This document shows, in pieces, positions 45,285 through 54,964 of a stretch of DNA of 64,000 bases. The stretch comes from Zizania palustris (taxonomy: Eukaryota; Streptophyta; Magnoliopsida; Poales; Poaceae). Position 1 is the first letter of the stretch, and each line of letters opens with the position of its first letter. Location of the stretch: the NCBI GenBank assembly GCA_019279435.1, contig JAAALK010000285.1, forward strand, positions 69,498,074-69,562,073, in the 5' to 3' direction. Made by a program: the position numbers and the translations under genes. The notes below the pieces were generated by a model. The model did no database searches, was not told the DNA's origin, and was given only the letters and a program-made list of their open reading frames with translations.

Positions 45285-45492
45285 TTGCGGGCACGCTGAT
45301 GTCATCTGTCCGCCACTGCTGTTAGCCATAGCAGTGGCGAGCAGATGGCATCGGCGAGCCCACCACTGCTGTTGAAACAGCGGTGACGGGCACTCTACCC
45401 GCCACTGCTAACCAGGTTTAGCAGTGGTGAACTGGTTGCCCACCCCTACAATACGTTTTTGCCCGCCGCTATAGTATCGCTTTGTAGTAGTG
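45285..45492 (+). repeat. CACTA right subterminal and terminal repeats
   Basis: The array has repeated CCGCCACTGCT and AGCAGTGGCG words, several in inverted pairs, and ends TTTGTAGTAGTG. It pairs with the left array at 27747-28012. Confidence 0.8.
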
Positions 45493-45906
45493 ATCGCTTG
45501 CCGCTCTTGCACTGTGTACCCGAATTAGACCACCACTACCCTGCAGCTCTCTCAGCCTGACAATCGCATGTCCATGTACTTGAGTTATACGACTAATGCC
45601 AGGACAAGTCCTCTTCTCTTCAAAATTTCTCACTTCGGAGAACCCCTTTAAAGTGCCTCACTTTGGAGGGATTCCTTCTCTTCTCTTCCATTGACAATCA
45701 CTCATCGCCTGTCGCAATGTCCGTGTACCTGTGTACTTGAGTCATATGACCAATGTCACGGTAAGTCATCTTCTCTCTAAAGTGTCTTCCTTCGAAGAAC
45801 TCCTTTAAAGTGCCTCACTTTGGAGGATTTACTTCTCTTCTTTTTCGTTGACAATCACTCATCATCTAGGTATCGTGAAACCCACAATCTTTAGCATGAC
45901 TTCTCA
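45493..45906 (-). repeat. 5' LTR of copia C, second part
   Basis: It continues the LTR cut by the CACTA insertion and ends TTCTCA at 45906, matching the LTR start of the family (TGAGAAG on the element strand). It contains the landmark GACAATCACTCATCA twice (near 45700 and 45850) within an internal imperfect repeat. Confidence 0.7.
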
Positions 45907-46501
45907 GATTAGCGTAGCACGACGGCGTGAAGGGCGCAGCCGAAAATGGTGTGGTGGCGTGAAAGGCATGACTGTACGGTGGCGCCGCAGAGCGAAGGGC
46001 ACGGCGGTGCGACGAAAGTCAACGACGGCAGGACTGGTCTCGCATGGATGGCAGCAGGACCGATCTTCGTTCGTGATCATGCCATTGTTTTCCTATACGT
46101 GTCACGCAACATGGAAGGGGAGGAAGAAGTAAAACCGAGCTGTGACTGGTATGGAAACCTAGCCAGCCTTATGTCACCTACCTCATGATTTGGATCTAAG
46201 TCAAAACCTGTCTGGCCATTGGATCGTCCTCGAAGCCATACGTCTCCCGTCCAAATATAATTTGCACAGCAGATACTGTGGATACAGTATCCACTGAAAA
46301 ATTTTCTCCCAAGGGTATCAGAGTCTTCAGGCTCTTGTCTCATTTACTGTTGGCTCCCATCGACGAGAATATTATATTTTCTGTAGTAAATCTGCTTCCA
46401 AAGCACATGGACAGTGCTTAATTATCAAACATTGTTGTTCATCTGATACCCACAAATCGATATGTGAATTCTATTATTACGTTTATTTGTGATTTCGTGA
46501 A
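45907..46501. other. spacer between copia C and cytochrome b561, no gene seen
   Basis: Sequence 45907-46190 is GC-rich with short non-homologous ORFs. 46190-46501 is likely 3' flank and 3' untranslated region of the minus-strand cytochrome gene. A candidate poly(A) signal (AATAAA on the minus strand, 46483-46488) lies only 14 bp after the stop, so a further one is probably used. Confidence 0.5.
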
Positions 46502-48511
46502 CTAATTGACCGGGATAGGGGCATAGCCCTCGGGTTCCTCGACGTGAGTCGCCGGGGCGACGGCGGCCGTAACGACGGCGGCGCCGAACAGCGCGACGAC
46601 CAACCCCGTGAAGTTGACCAGGAACGCCTCCGCGCCGTACTTGTCGAGGCCGGAGTTCTGGAGGAAGGTCAGCTTCTCCAGGAGGCCGAGCTCCGCCGTC
46701 GCCAGCGTCAGGACGTAGACGAGCAGCCCGAACAGCACGTGCCACGGCAGCGCCCCTCGCCTCACGTGCGGATCCGCGCCGGGGTAGAAGAACGCCACGA
46801 ATCCAAATACCCACTGCGGTAACGTGCAGCAGAGATCTGGAGGCATCAGCCAAAACGCAGGAGGCAAAAAATGGTCGCAGATTCTGTGTCTCTCGGTGCA
46901 GTTTTTGTCACCTGGATGCCGTACAGCGAGATCGTTCCGATCCCAAGCCAGGAATGCAGGCTGTAGAGGTTGGCGATCCCGCTCTCTTTGTGGAACTTGA
47001 AGGCGCAGTAGATTCCGACAGCGCCGAGAACGATCGCGATCGCATGGAGGATCAGGTGGATCAGCTTGGTCGTGTCATGGTTCAGTTTCGGGAATATCTT
47101 GTACATCATTATGGCTGCCAGGATGAATTGGTCAGAGAAACCAGCGGATTTAATTAGGTTCTTCATATATGTCACAAGCAAATGTCAATAAGGAATCTGT
47201 TACCTTCACTGCCGAGGATAATGTACCCAATCAACATAAGGACAGGATGAACCTGCAGTATGAACGAACCATAGCACAACGAAAGTTAAATTAACCGAGG
47301 GATCTTTAAATAATAACATTGAGTAAGTTATGTTAGTTATGTTGTTTCAAACATTAAATCTATACTACTTTAAAAGTGACGGTAATTCCGTTGTCACCAC
47401 GATTTCTTTTTATAGTAAATCAAAATCACAAGCTTCAACTTCACTTTTTATTATTTACATGATATTATTTTAATATTGTAATTTTTTCCATTACATTACT
47501 GCACGGAAGTTAGTCATGATATACGTTGGCACATGAAGGCCTAAAAAAAACAGCCAGTAGATGGGACAAATATCTAGTTTTGTGTAGCCTTTATATACAA
47601 GAAACCACATGCTCTAGACATACTGCTGTACTTTTTTTACCTGATAATTTGTAGGTATTCTAAAATTCGATGTTTCGAAGACTTGTTTTATCAAGATTTG
47701 CTTGAAATCAATAATGGTTAAACGACTGCTCTCACATATGTGCCTCTATGTTTTATCATTTCAGAATTGCACATATTGCAAGGGACAAATCGGATGCACC
47801 AGTTAGTCAATAACTTAATAAACTTCATAAAGTTTGCAAATCGTAGTTTCGTTTAGCCTTTATCTACTCACGCCAGTTTGTGCATCGAACTAACTCATAG
47901 AGCATAGCAGCTATAGCAGTGGGCGATCAAAAGCCAAATAACCAGCAGGCATCAGAGTGTTTCTTCGCCTAAAACGGTGAGATTGAATTATTAGTTTACT
48001 TACAGAGTTAATGTTGGAGTATGATACGTTAAAACTTACTAATACACCGATATCAAGATCATCATGCAACACTCTGAAACCACAACCAGCCAAAGCGTGA
48101 CAGATCAAATGATCGAAAATTTGAGGGTGAAACTTTTCTTTATGGATAGCGTGACCAATTCTTTCGGGAAAAAAGTATGTAACATACAGACAGAAATGTC
48201 CAGTAATTGCCTTTGCTCGCAAAAGCAGCCGCGGAGATGTGACTCGTAACAACCAAAGCACAAAGCGCAACAAAAGCAGACGTAAGCCAATCAATCTGGA
48301 TTCTGGAAGATTACCCGGCTGCAACATGGGAGAAGAAAAAAAAGATTGAGCAACGGCTTACGTTGAAGATGAGGTTCTTGTTTTCTGCCTCGAACGCGAG
48401 GCCGCCGCGGAAGTGGATGCACCAGACGAGCACCATGAGCGCCGCCGCCACGGCCAGCGCTTGGGCCACGTACGTGAACGGCGCCGCCTTCACGCCCAAC
48501 CCGGCAGCCAT
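46502..48511 (-). CDS. transmembrane cytochrome b561 (ascorbate-dependent ferrireductase type)
   Basis: Four exons on the minus strand, 48511-48362, 47252-47204, 47114-46912 and 46813-46502, with GT-AG introns of 1109, 89 and 98 bp. They encode 237 residues. The protein is the six-helix, two-haem family that moves electrons from cytosolic ascorbate across a membrane, in plants mainly the tonoplast. The four haem-ligand histidines fall at H52 (VHPVLML), H86 (KLIHLILH), H120 (LYSLHSWLG) and H159 (LPWHVLFG), the positions expected for plant family members. Typical blocks such as GSEAIMMYK, NHDTTKLIHL, ESGIANLYS and LTFLQNSGLDKYG are complete, and the C-terminus GYAPIPVN is normal. The start has a good plant context (GCGACATGGC), and no upstream ATG appears in about 200 bp. 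No defect is seen; it is probably a functional host gene. Confidence 0.95.
47359..47577 (+). mobile_element. Helitron-like short element in intron 1 of cytochrome b561
   Basis: A 219-bp AT-rich segment starts TCTATACTACTTTAAAAG after an A and ends ...ATATCTAG before a T. This fits the TC...CTAG termini and A/T target of plant Helitrons. A TGCACGG word near 47500, common near Helitron 3' ends, supports it. A clear 3' hairpin is not obvious, so this remains a candidate. Confidence 0.35.
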
Positions 48512-48548
48512 GTCGCTCTAGCTACTCTCTTCTCCTTCCGCTTTTCCA

Positions 48549-48575
48549 AGCAGCCGGTTGCACGGGCCGGCTGCT
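48549..48575. other. GC-rich hairpin in the cytochrome b561 5' leader
   Basis: AGCAGCCGG and CCGGCTGCT form a perfect 9-bp stem with a 9-base loop, 38-64 bases upstream of the start codon on the minus strand. The surrounding leader is CT-rich (GAGAGAG on the plus strand). It could affect translation; this is inferred. Confidence 0.55.
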
Positions 48576-48956
48576 AGCGAGCACACGCAGCTGGCTCTAT
48601 CTGAGACTGAGAGTACAGATCGGGATACGAGTGGAAGGAGAGCGAGCGAGAAGCGTGTGGTGACCTGTCCCTTGAGACGGAGAGAGAGCAGAGAGATAAA
48701 TCAGAGAAGAGAGCAGTACCAGGAAGCAGTATAACTCCTCTGTCCCCCCTTCTTATGTTTGGTTGTTGGTTTGGTTGGTTCAGAGTTAACTGCTGATAAG
48801 GCCGGGAAGGTGTCTATATTCATGGACAAAACTGAAGAGCTGGAGATGCATGTACGAGGATTTACTCAGTTAGTCGCATCTTCTTTTTATGAACTCCTGA
48901 AGACCTGAACAAACGAAATTCTTGCGAGGACCCTTGTCTGATCCTTGGCCGATTGC

Positions 48957-49045
48957 CTCCTCTCTTAAAGATTAGCACAAAAGGAAAAAAAAAACAAATT
49001 TCTCCTCTCTTAAAGATTAGCACAAAAGGAAAAAAAACAAATTTC
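48957..49045. repeat. 45-bp tandem duplication
   Basis: Two adjacent copies contain CTCCTCTCTTAAAGATTAGC and a poly-A stretch. They differ mainly in the length of the A run. The array lies in the intergenic stretch upstream of the cytochrome gene and has no coding content. Confidence 0.85.
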
Positions 49046-49351
49046 TTCTTGAAGTTGTTCATCCTAGTCAGCCTTTCTGCGACTTGTTATATGGAGGCAT
49101 CCGATGCAAATCTGGCCATATGAATATGGCGCGGTTCTGCGTGGCCAATGACAGGGAGAGGGGTAGCTGCGCCTTCGCGATGCGGGGACATGTCTGGGTT
49201 CCCGTCCCGCCAGTGTGGAGCCAGGATTTTAAAAGGCAACTCATAAGTCACAATGTCAATAATAACAATAATCTTTTGCCAATAACAATAAAAACTTTTA
49301 TAATATGACAATATAGCATATGCTTAATAATAGAAAAGGAACTATATTTCT

Positions 49352-51933
49352 ACTAACTTGAATTTAGATCTACGAGAACCAACTAGATCATAAGATTTAA
49401 TAATATCAGAAGAGTTGATCTTCGTTGCTAATTCTTTTTCAATATAAATTATCATTTAACTTTGTAAAAAATTATCAACCATTTTATTCCATAGACGTAT
49501 CTTTACTACCTTCATTGCTGAAAATGTCCTCTCAATGGTCACAGTTGACACCGGAAGAGTTATTACCAATATTAATAATTTGTTCACCATTGGATAAGTA
49601 GAATGTTTTCCTACTTTAAATAATTCATTTGTCAAATCAGCAAGCGAAGACAATCTACTCAACTCTGGATGATTGCATACATCAAGTTGAAAATATGGTA
49701 GTTGACACTCTAACTGAGCTCTTTTCAGCAGGATAATATCTTCCCACCATAGTGCATATTATTGACGTGTCAAAGGTGTCAAGTCTCGGATATGTGACAC
49801 AAAGTGATAGAAGCTCTGTCGCTTGAGAATTAAATCATTCTTCTAACTCAAACAATTGTTGATCTATGGTAACATTGAACACATCTACTTTATAATGGTG
49901 AAGAGTTGTCGTGTTGTCATGCTTATTCCGAAACTTGGTTACATCAATATACCTGTGAAATACAATGTAGAGAGAAATGATTTTTAAATGATGGATAAAT
50001 ATTATTGATGTACTCCTACTCCTACTTATGAATTATGCAAAATAACATACTTGCAATCTAGATCCGGAATCTTAATTTCATGCTTCACACAAAAGGATTC
50101 GACCTCATCAAGATGTGATTCCCAACCATTATTTCGCAAGTCAACAAGTAACACTTTTGTGATAGAAACAGACTCCACCACATTTATAATATCAATAAAT
50201 TTCTTCTGGAGTGTTTCACACAACACATCTGTGATCTTCATTATCTTTTCCATCATGAGTAGAATAAATGCAAAATCAAATGTGACAATAATCTGAAGGG
50301 CACCTACAGCATCTCCTCGAGAATATCTGGAAATTGAACGATCATTTGCAATATTGCGTAGGATAGAAACTGTGGCACCAAACATCTTCTTTAAGCTCAA
50401 AATTGATTTGTAATGGGAACTCCATCTGGTATCACCCGACCTCTATAGAGAGGTCATTTGATTTGCACCTCTTCCTGTATCAAGCTCTCCTAATTGAATT
50501 TCATGAGAAAATTCCATAGCTTGATTTGCTAATAACTCATCATTGCGCTTAGGTGAAACACTAACAACATTTATGATAAAATTTGCATGTTGGAAAAAGT
50601 TATGCACTTCATGTACCTCCCTTAATGCTGCAACAAGAGCCAATTGGAGCCGATGAGCCATGCAAAGAATATAATATGGATAAGGGCACTCATTGAGCCT
50701 TCAACCCACTCCACTCCCCTTGCATGTTACTTGCCCCATCATATCCTTGACCTCTAATATCTTGCACACTCAAATTATTATCCAATAGAACAACAAAAAT
50801 TGTCATCTTTAGAGTCAATATTACAGTGTCACTAACATGGATGATGTCAAAAAAATGCTCCTTGATAAGTCCTTCGTTGACAAATCGAAGAACTATTGCC
50901 ATTTGCTCTTTCTTAGATTCATCTCGAGCTTCATCAACCATTATGCAAAACTTGTTATTGCCAATTTCTTCTCTAATTGCAACCTGTACTTTTCGAGCAT
51001 ATATGCTAAGAATCTCCTTTTGGACTTATGTGAAGTGTATTTTGTATTTTTTGGAGCATTTTGTAACACAACTTGGTTCACCTCCATATTGTAAGAGGCC
51101 ACCAATTTGACCATTTCAAGAAAATTGCCTTGGTTAATGGAATCAGGAGATTCGTCGTGGCCTCTAAATGAACAAGCTTGAAACGACAACCACCTAATAA
51201 TATAAAGAATGCATAATTATTAGATAGTACAAATGTACAATATCAATTATTCTAATTGCAATAATAGTAATAAAAAATATTATTACCTGATGGTATTAAT
51301 TGTAATGGTAAGACTAAGTCTTGCATCTGCCATAATTTTATTATTTTGTTTAACCATCATCTTGTCAATATGGATAGTACTATTTTTTAGATTATTGAAA
51401 CATTGAATTGAATAGTTATGAGCTGAACTAGCATCCTAGCCCATGTGACATAGAAAAGCACACTTATCTCCATCGTTAACCTTCTTCCAACTCTTAAATC
51501 ATGTTATTGTGAATGCATCTGAACCACACTTTCCAGTTGTCTTCTTTGAAAATAGAAAACTAGGCAGACAATATGCATGATCAATGTGAGGAGAGTACTC
51601 GAGCCACCAAAAATTTGTAAACCAATTTCTATTGAAACGGCGATGATGTTTTGATGAATTATTAAATGGATACTCTTTCAAGATTGGTTGATACGATCCT
51701 TCGGATATATAAAACCGCTTAGCTTCATCTTATTTCACAGGAGGGAGTTCCTAGATTTGAAGGCGTTTACCTGGATCTCTCTCAAATGTTGTAGTTAAAA
51801 TTCTTGTTTGTTCATCTTGTGGCAGTACAGAAGTAATCCGATCAAGAGTTTGCACATTAACCGGTTGGTCCGATTCAATATATTGATCAATGGTCACATC
51901 AACAAATAAACAACTAGTTCTTAACCTCTTCAT
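49352..51933 (-). pseudogene. hAT-type transposase relic (TTF zinc finger, DUF4371, hAT dimerisation; ZMYM1-like)
   Basis: Read leftwards: a start MKRLRTSCLF, then a TTF-finger-like WLEYSPHIDHAYCLPSFLF in which the second cysteine of the usual pair is serine. The DUF4371 blocks follow (FRGHDESPD, VDEARDESKKEQMA, GQGYDGASNMQGEW, CMAHRLQLALVAA). The dimerisation domain ends it (YPMVNKLLILVITLPVSTVTIERTFSAMK). Two introns can be placed with GT-AG ends: 51286-51194 and 50050-49953. Stops near 51750, 51730, 51540, 51440 and 50452, and a shift near 51030, disable it. The protein would mobilise a hAT element. A possible terminus CAGTGTGGAGCCAGGA lies at 49211; no matching right end was found. Confidence 0.82.
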
Positions 51934-52488
51934 AGTTAAAGATTAAACAAATCAACAACTAGTTGTAGTTGCTACTAAAACTGCAATTAAAAATCGAATC
52001 GAGATTATAATGTATCTCCAATTAATTATAACAGTGGAGCCATCATCCGTGAAGAATAAAATATACAAAAGATTTACGAAAAACTTATGCAGTTAATCGC
52101 GTCAAAGTGTGCCGTGGCCATGGTCGTCCCATCACCGTCGATCGTCGTTGGCTCGCTGCCGCCTGCCGGGCACTGCCACTCGGTAGGTGCGCGTGGCTGT
52201 GGGGACTGATTGTGGCGCTGGCGGGCGGCGCCCCGGCGTAGGCGAGTTGGTGACACCGCACGCTTTGTCTCCTCAAGATTACTTCGCAAATCAGATTAAA
52301 CCGGAAGACTCGATGTAACTGCCTCCACCTCCTGTTATTTTCCGTTTTAGTGTTTTAATATAAGGCCCATGGGCCAAAGCCTTGGGCTTTTGACTTTTGA
52401 TAGCTGTCTGCCTATCTGCTAACCATGTAATCATGGTGGCACGATGTCGTGGGTGGGTGGGGGACGGGAGTCCTCACAAATTTTCGTC

Positions 52489-52503
52489 GGGGGGGGGGGG
52501 GGG
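52489..52503 (+). repeat. 15-base G run
   Basis: Fifteen consecutive G follow TTTTCGTC in a G-rich context with GGGTGGGTGGGGGACGGG just upstream. The region could form a quadruplex. A homopolymer of this length is also prone to assembly error. Confidence 0.8.
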
Positions 52504-52810
52504 TAGGCCCCTACGCCCCCTTCTCTTCACCCTTAGTCACCATGAACATGGTTATGGACTCGGGCGCGCCGTACTATTCGTGTGCTGACGACCCATTTTT
52601 GACCATAATAAATTATTAAATCTCCGATGGATATGAGTACGATGGTGAGTGGGCATAGAGCTAAGAACAAAGGACATATAATACGACACGTCTACACGAG
52701 ATCCGCTTGTTATGCACGAGGGCAGGGCCCTGGATTAATTTTTTTAAATAATATTTTTAAAACAAAATTCCAAATTTGTATAGTGCTTTCAAAAAAATTC
52801 AAAAATGGGT

Positions 52811-53118
52811 AACAATCGGCTGACCAAGTGTCGACTGCCGTCACATAGGCCCTAGTCAACACTTAGTTGACTGACTATGGTCACGTTAGTGCCAATCGGT
52901 CGACCAAGTGTCGACTAGCGTGCAAGCTAGCGCGACAACGACGCTTTCGGTCGACTGGCGCCACATCTGCGCCAGTCGTCCATTGAACAGCCGACTCCTG
53001 TTGACGTGGCGGGAATCGGCCATTCCCCTCTATAAAGGGAGCCGAACGCCCCCTTATCAGCACACCCTTGGCTATTCCAGTGGATCTGAAGCCCCTCGAG
53101 TTGCCCACTCCTTCTAGG
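52811..53118 (+). promoter_or_regulatory. promoter-like region with direct repeats and a perfect hairpin
   Basis: CAATCGG-(T/C)-CGACCAAGTGTCGACT-like units recur at 52811 and 52892. CGACTGGCGC and GCGCCAGTCG (52952-52961 and 52969-52978) form a perfect 10-bp stem. A TATA sequence (CTATAAAGGG, about 53029) follows, and a likely donor CTAG|GTAAATC lies near 53117. This looks like the promoter and first noncoding exon of the small gene at 53448-53747; that link is inferred. Confidence 0.45.
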
Positions 53119-53254
53119 TAAATCTTTCCTCCCTATTTTTTAATACTATAGTTATTAAGTTAAAATTAATTTAGGTATAGATTACAAGTTTTACATATGA
53201 TTTAGAGTACTATACTTTATTTTTATGGGTGGAGATACATATAAATTCATGAGA

Positions 53255-53747
53255 AGCTAGGATAACCTCACCTACGAGATGAGGTATTGCAAGTGTGCGA
53301 ACTACTCTTGGACTCTGAAAAGCCAAAGACAAGGCCAAAGCGTGGACCACATGCAAATAAACTAGTATTAATAACTTTTTCTGTTCATTTCTATATATTT
53401 ATCTAATAAATAACTTACAATATGTGTATTCATATTTATGCATGTAGGTAAATCCTCCACCGTTGCCACCTCCACTATGTGACTTTGTCGAATGGATTGA
53501 CAAAGAGGTGGATCCGCACGACTAGGCCTCTCTTATGAGGCACCATGCATTCAATAGAGAGCTCTTTGAGATGAGATGCCAGTGGAAGGAGGAGAGTGAG
53601 GAAGAATGGAGGAGAGAGGAGGCAGAGCGCAAGGTAAAAGAGGAGCACAAGGCTGATAGAGAGAGGAAGCGTGAGAGTGCTCGTCATGTGCATGAAGCAG
53701 GACCGAAGACCACAAGGAAGAGAAAGTACTCTCGCTGCACTCAGTAG
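53255..53747 (+). pseudogene. small degenerate gene with charged C-terminal region
   Basis: An exon-like piece near 53275-53345 reads RYCKCANYSWTLKSQ, possibly part of a small zinc-binding domain. After an intron with acceptor ATGTAG at 53447, an exon gives PPPLPPPLCDFVEWIDKEVD. A TAG at 53523-53525 is followed by a continuous, strongly charged E/K/R-rich stretch ending RKYSRCTQ and a stop at 53745-53747. The layout resembles a family of small uncharacterised grass proteins that end in a similar RCTQ motif; the recollection is not certain. The internal stop suggests decay. Confidence 0.4.
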
Positions 53748-54129
53748 CCACGTAGTGTAGTTTCTATTTTTAAATTTGTTTTATACTTAGTTATGTTATG
53801 TACTCCTTTATGTGTTGTTTGTGCTGTACTGTTTTAATTAGTACATAAATTTCACTTTGAGTTGTACGAGTTTGATTATAAAATTGCGAGTAGATGTTTT
53901 TCCTCGAACATTTCAAGAAAACAACGTAACTACGTGCAAATAATCAACACAGTTTGATAGTATTGCACAAAAGAAATAATCATAAAAAAGACAACTAGTA
54001 CAAATCAACATAGATGATTATCATGTACTTAGCCCCACATGCCACGAGGAAGCTATGTGTGAAGGATGTCCATGGGTGACAGCAGGAGCAGGTGGAGGAT
54101 CATTCGCCTGTGCTCGTATGGGGCGAATC
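53748..54129. other. AT-rich spacer, no gene seen
   Basis: Nothing coding is recognisable. The end carries an imperfect inverted pair, GATCATTCGCC and GGGCGAATC (about 54095-54129), at the border of the following LTR fragment. Confidence 0.5.
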
Positions 54130-54964
54130 TGAGAAGCCAAGTGGGTTTGTACTGTGGTTTTATCTTAGGGATGAGTGATTGACAAGTTTGCCTTATTTAA
54201 TGGTCTAGTTTTGTGTTTGTTTGTTTGTGTGCACTGAAGGGATGAATGTGTATTTTGCTTGTCTCAGTGTGTGCAGGGATGAGATGTGAGTCAACTGTCA
54301 ATGGTGGTTGATCAAGGTCAAACAAGGAGCTTGATGCCAGACGATCAAGGAGACTGGGTGAAGTTGAGGAAGATCTCAAGCGTACACATGGAAATGAGGA
54401 AAGACAGAGACGGACGAATGATCAAGATAGCGTGTTGACCAAGTCAGCAAGAGGGAGTCCAGTGCAAGTGACTAGGAGGCTCGAGGGATCGAGAGCGGGA
54501 GAAACTTGCAGGCGGTCGAGTTCGCAGATTGGTGACACGCGTCGAAGATTGGGAGAGGCTTTGTCGGTTTCGGCTCAAAACCGTCAGATCAGGATCAAAC
54601 GCTCCAAAGGCGAAGCCGTAGTTACTACGAAAGCTTCGGATCAAGACGAAGTACCTTTAGATAGGATTTTATTTTTGTAGCCCTATGGGCCTTCGAGTCT
54701 GTAAAAAACCCTAGGGGTATTTATGTCTTTTCTTGTTTTTTGAATTGCCTGTAATAGGCCCCCTAGACCCTAGGGTTTCACCAACTCATTCACTTTAAAA
54801 ATCTGAGTTCACTTTACTAATTCTCAGAAAATACTTTCTGCTCATTATTGTTCTTTGCCGCCTGCAATTTATGGTTTTCGCCGCCACAGTGTGACTACTA
54901 TGGTTTTTTCGATCATGGCCGCAGGGTAGTTTTAGCTGGAGGCTCATTCTGTTTGTACTGATTT
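54130..54964 (+). repeat. Sirevirus-type copia LTR fragment
   Basis: It starts TGAGAAGCCAAGTGGG and shows the family landmark GATGAGTGATTGACAAG, a GGAGCTTGATGCCAG block and GGTTTCGGCTCAAAACCGTCAG. CCCTAGGGGTATTTATG near 54712 is the equivalent of the TATA/leader region. It is interrupted at 54964 by the solo LTR and probably continues for a short distance after 56960. It resembles the fragment at 8520-9046 more than the LTR of element A. Confidence 0.65.

Larger units (their letters stand above)
27747..45492 (+). mobile_element. CACTA (En/Spm) DNA transposon with nested insertions
   Basis: The left end is CACTACTACAAA (27747-27758) and the right end is its exact inverted complement TTTGTAGTAGTG (45481-45492), the terminal signature of plant CACTA elements. 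Subterminal repeats around CCGCCACT lie at both ends. Inside are a TNP2-type transposase relic and a second gene ending in an Ulp1-like cysteine-protease region, both on the plus strand. The span is 17.7 kb. Removing Gypsy-2 and the solo LTR with their duplications leaves about 5.7 kb. The flanking trinucleotides are gtc and atc, so the expected 3-bp duplication is off by one base. Confidence 0.92.

Noticed and set aside
46544..46822. Plus-strand ORF opposite exon 4 of cytochrome b561
   Set aside because: It is the shadow of the GC-rich conserved exon on the other strand.
52028..52050. CAGTGGAGCC near 52035 as the right terminus of the hAT element
   Set aside because: It is in direct rather than inverted orientation relative to the candidate left end at 49211, so it cannot be the partner terminal repeat.
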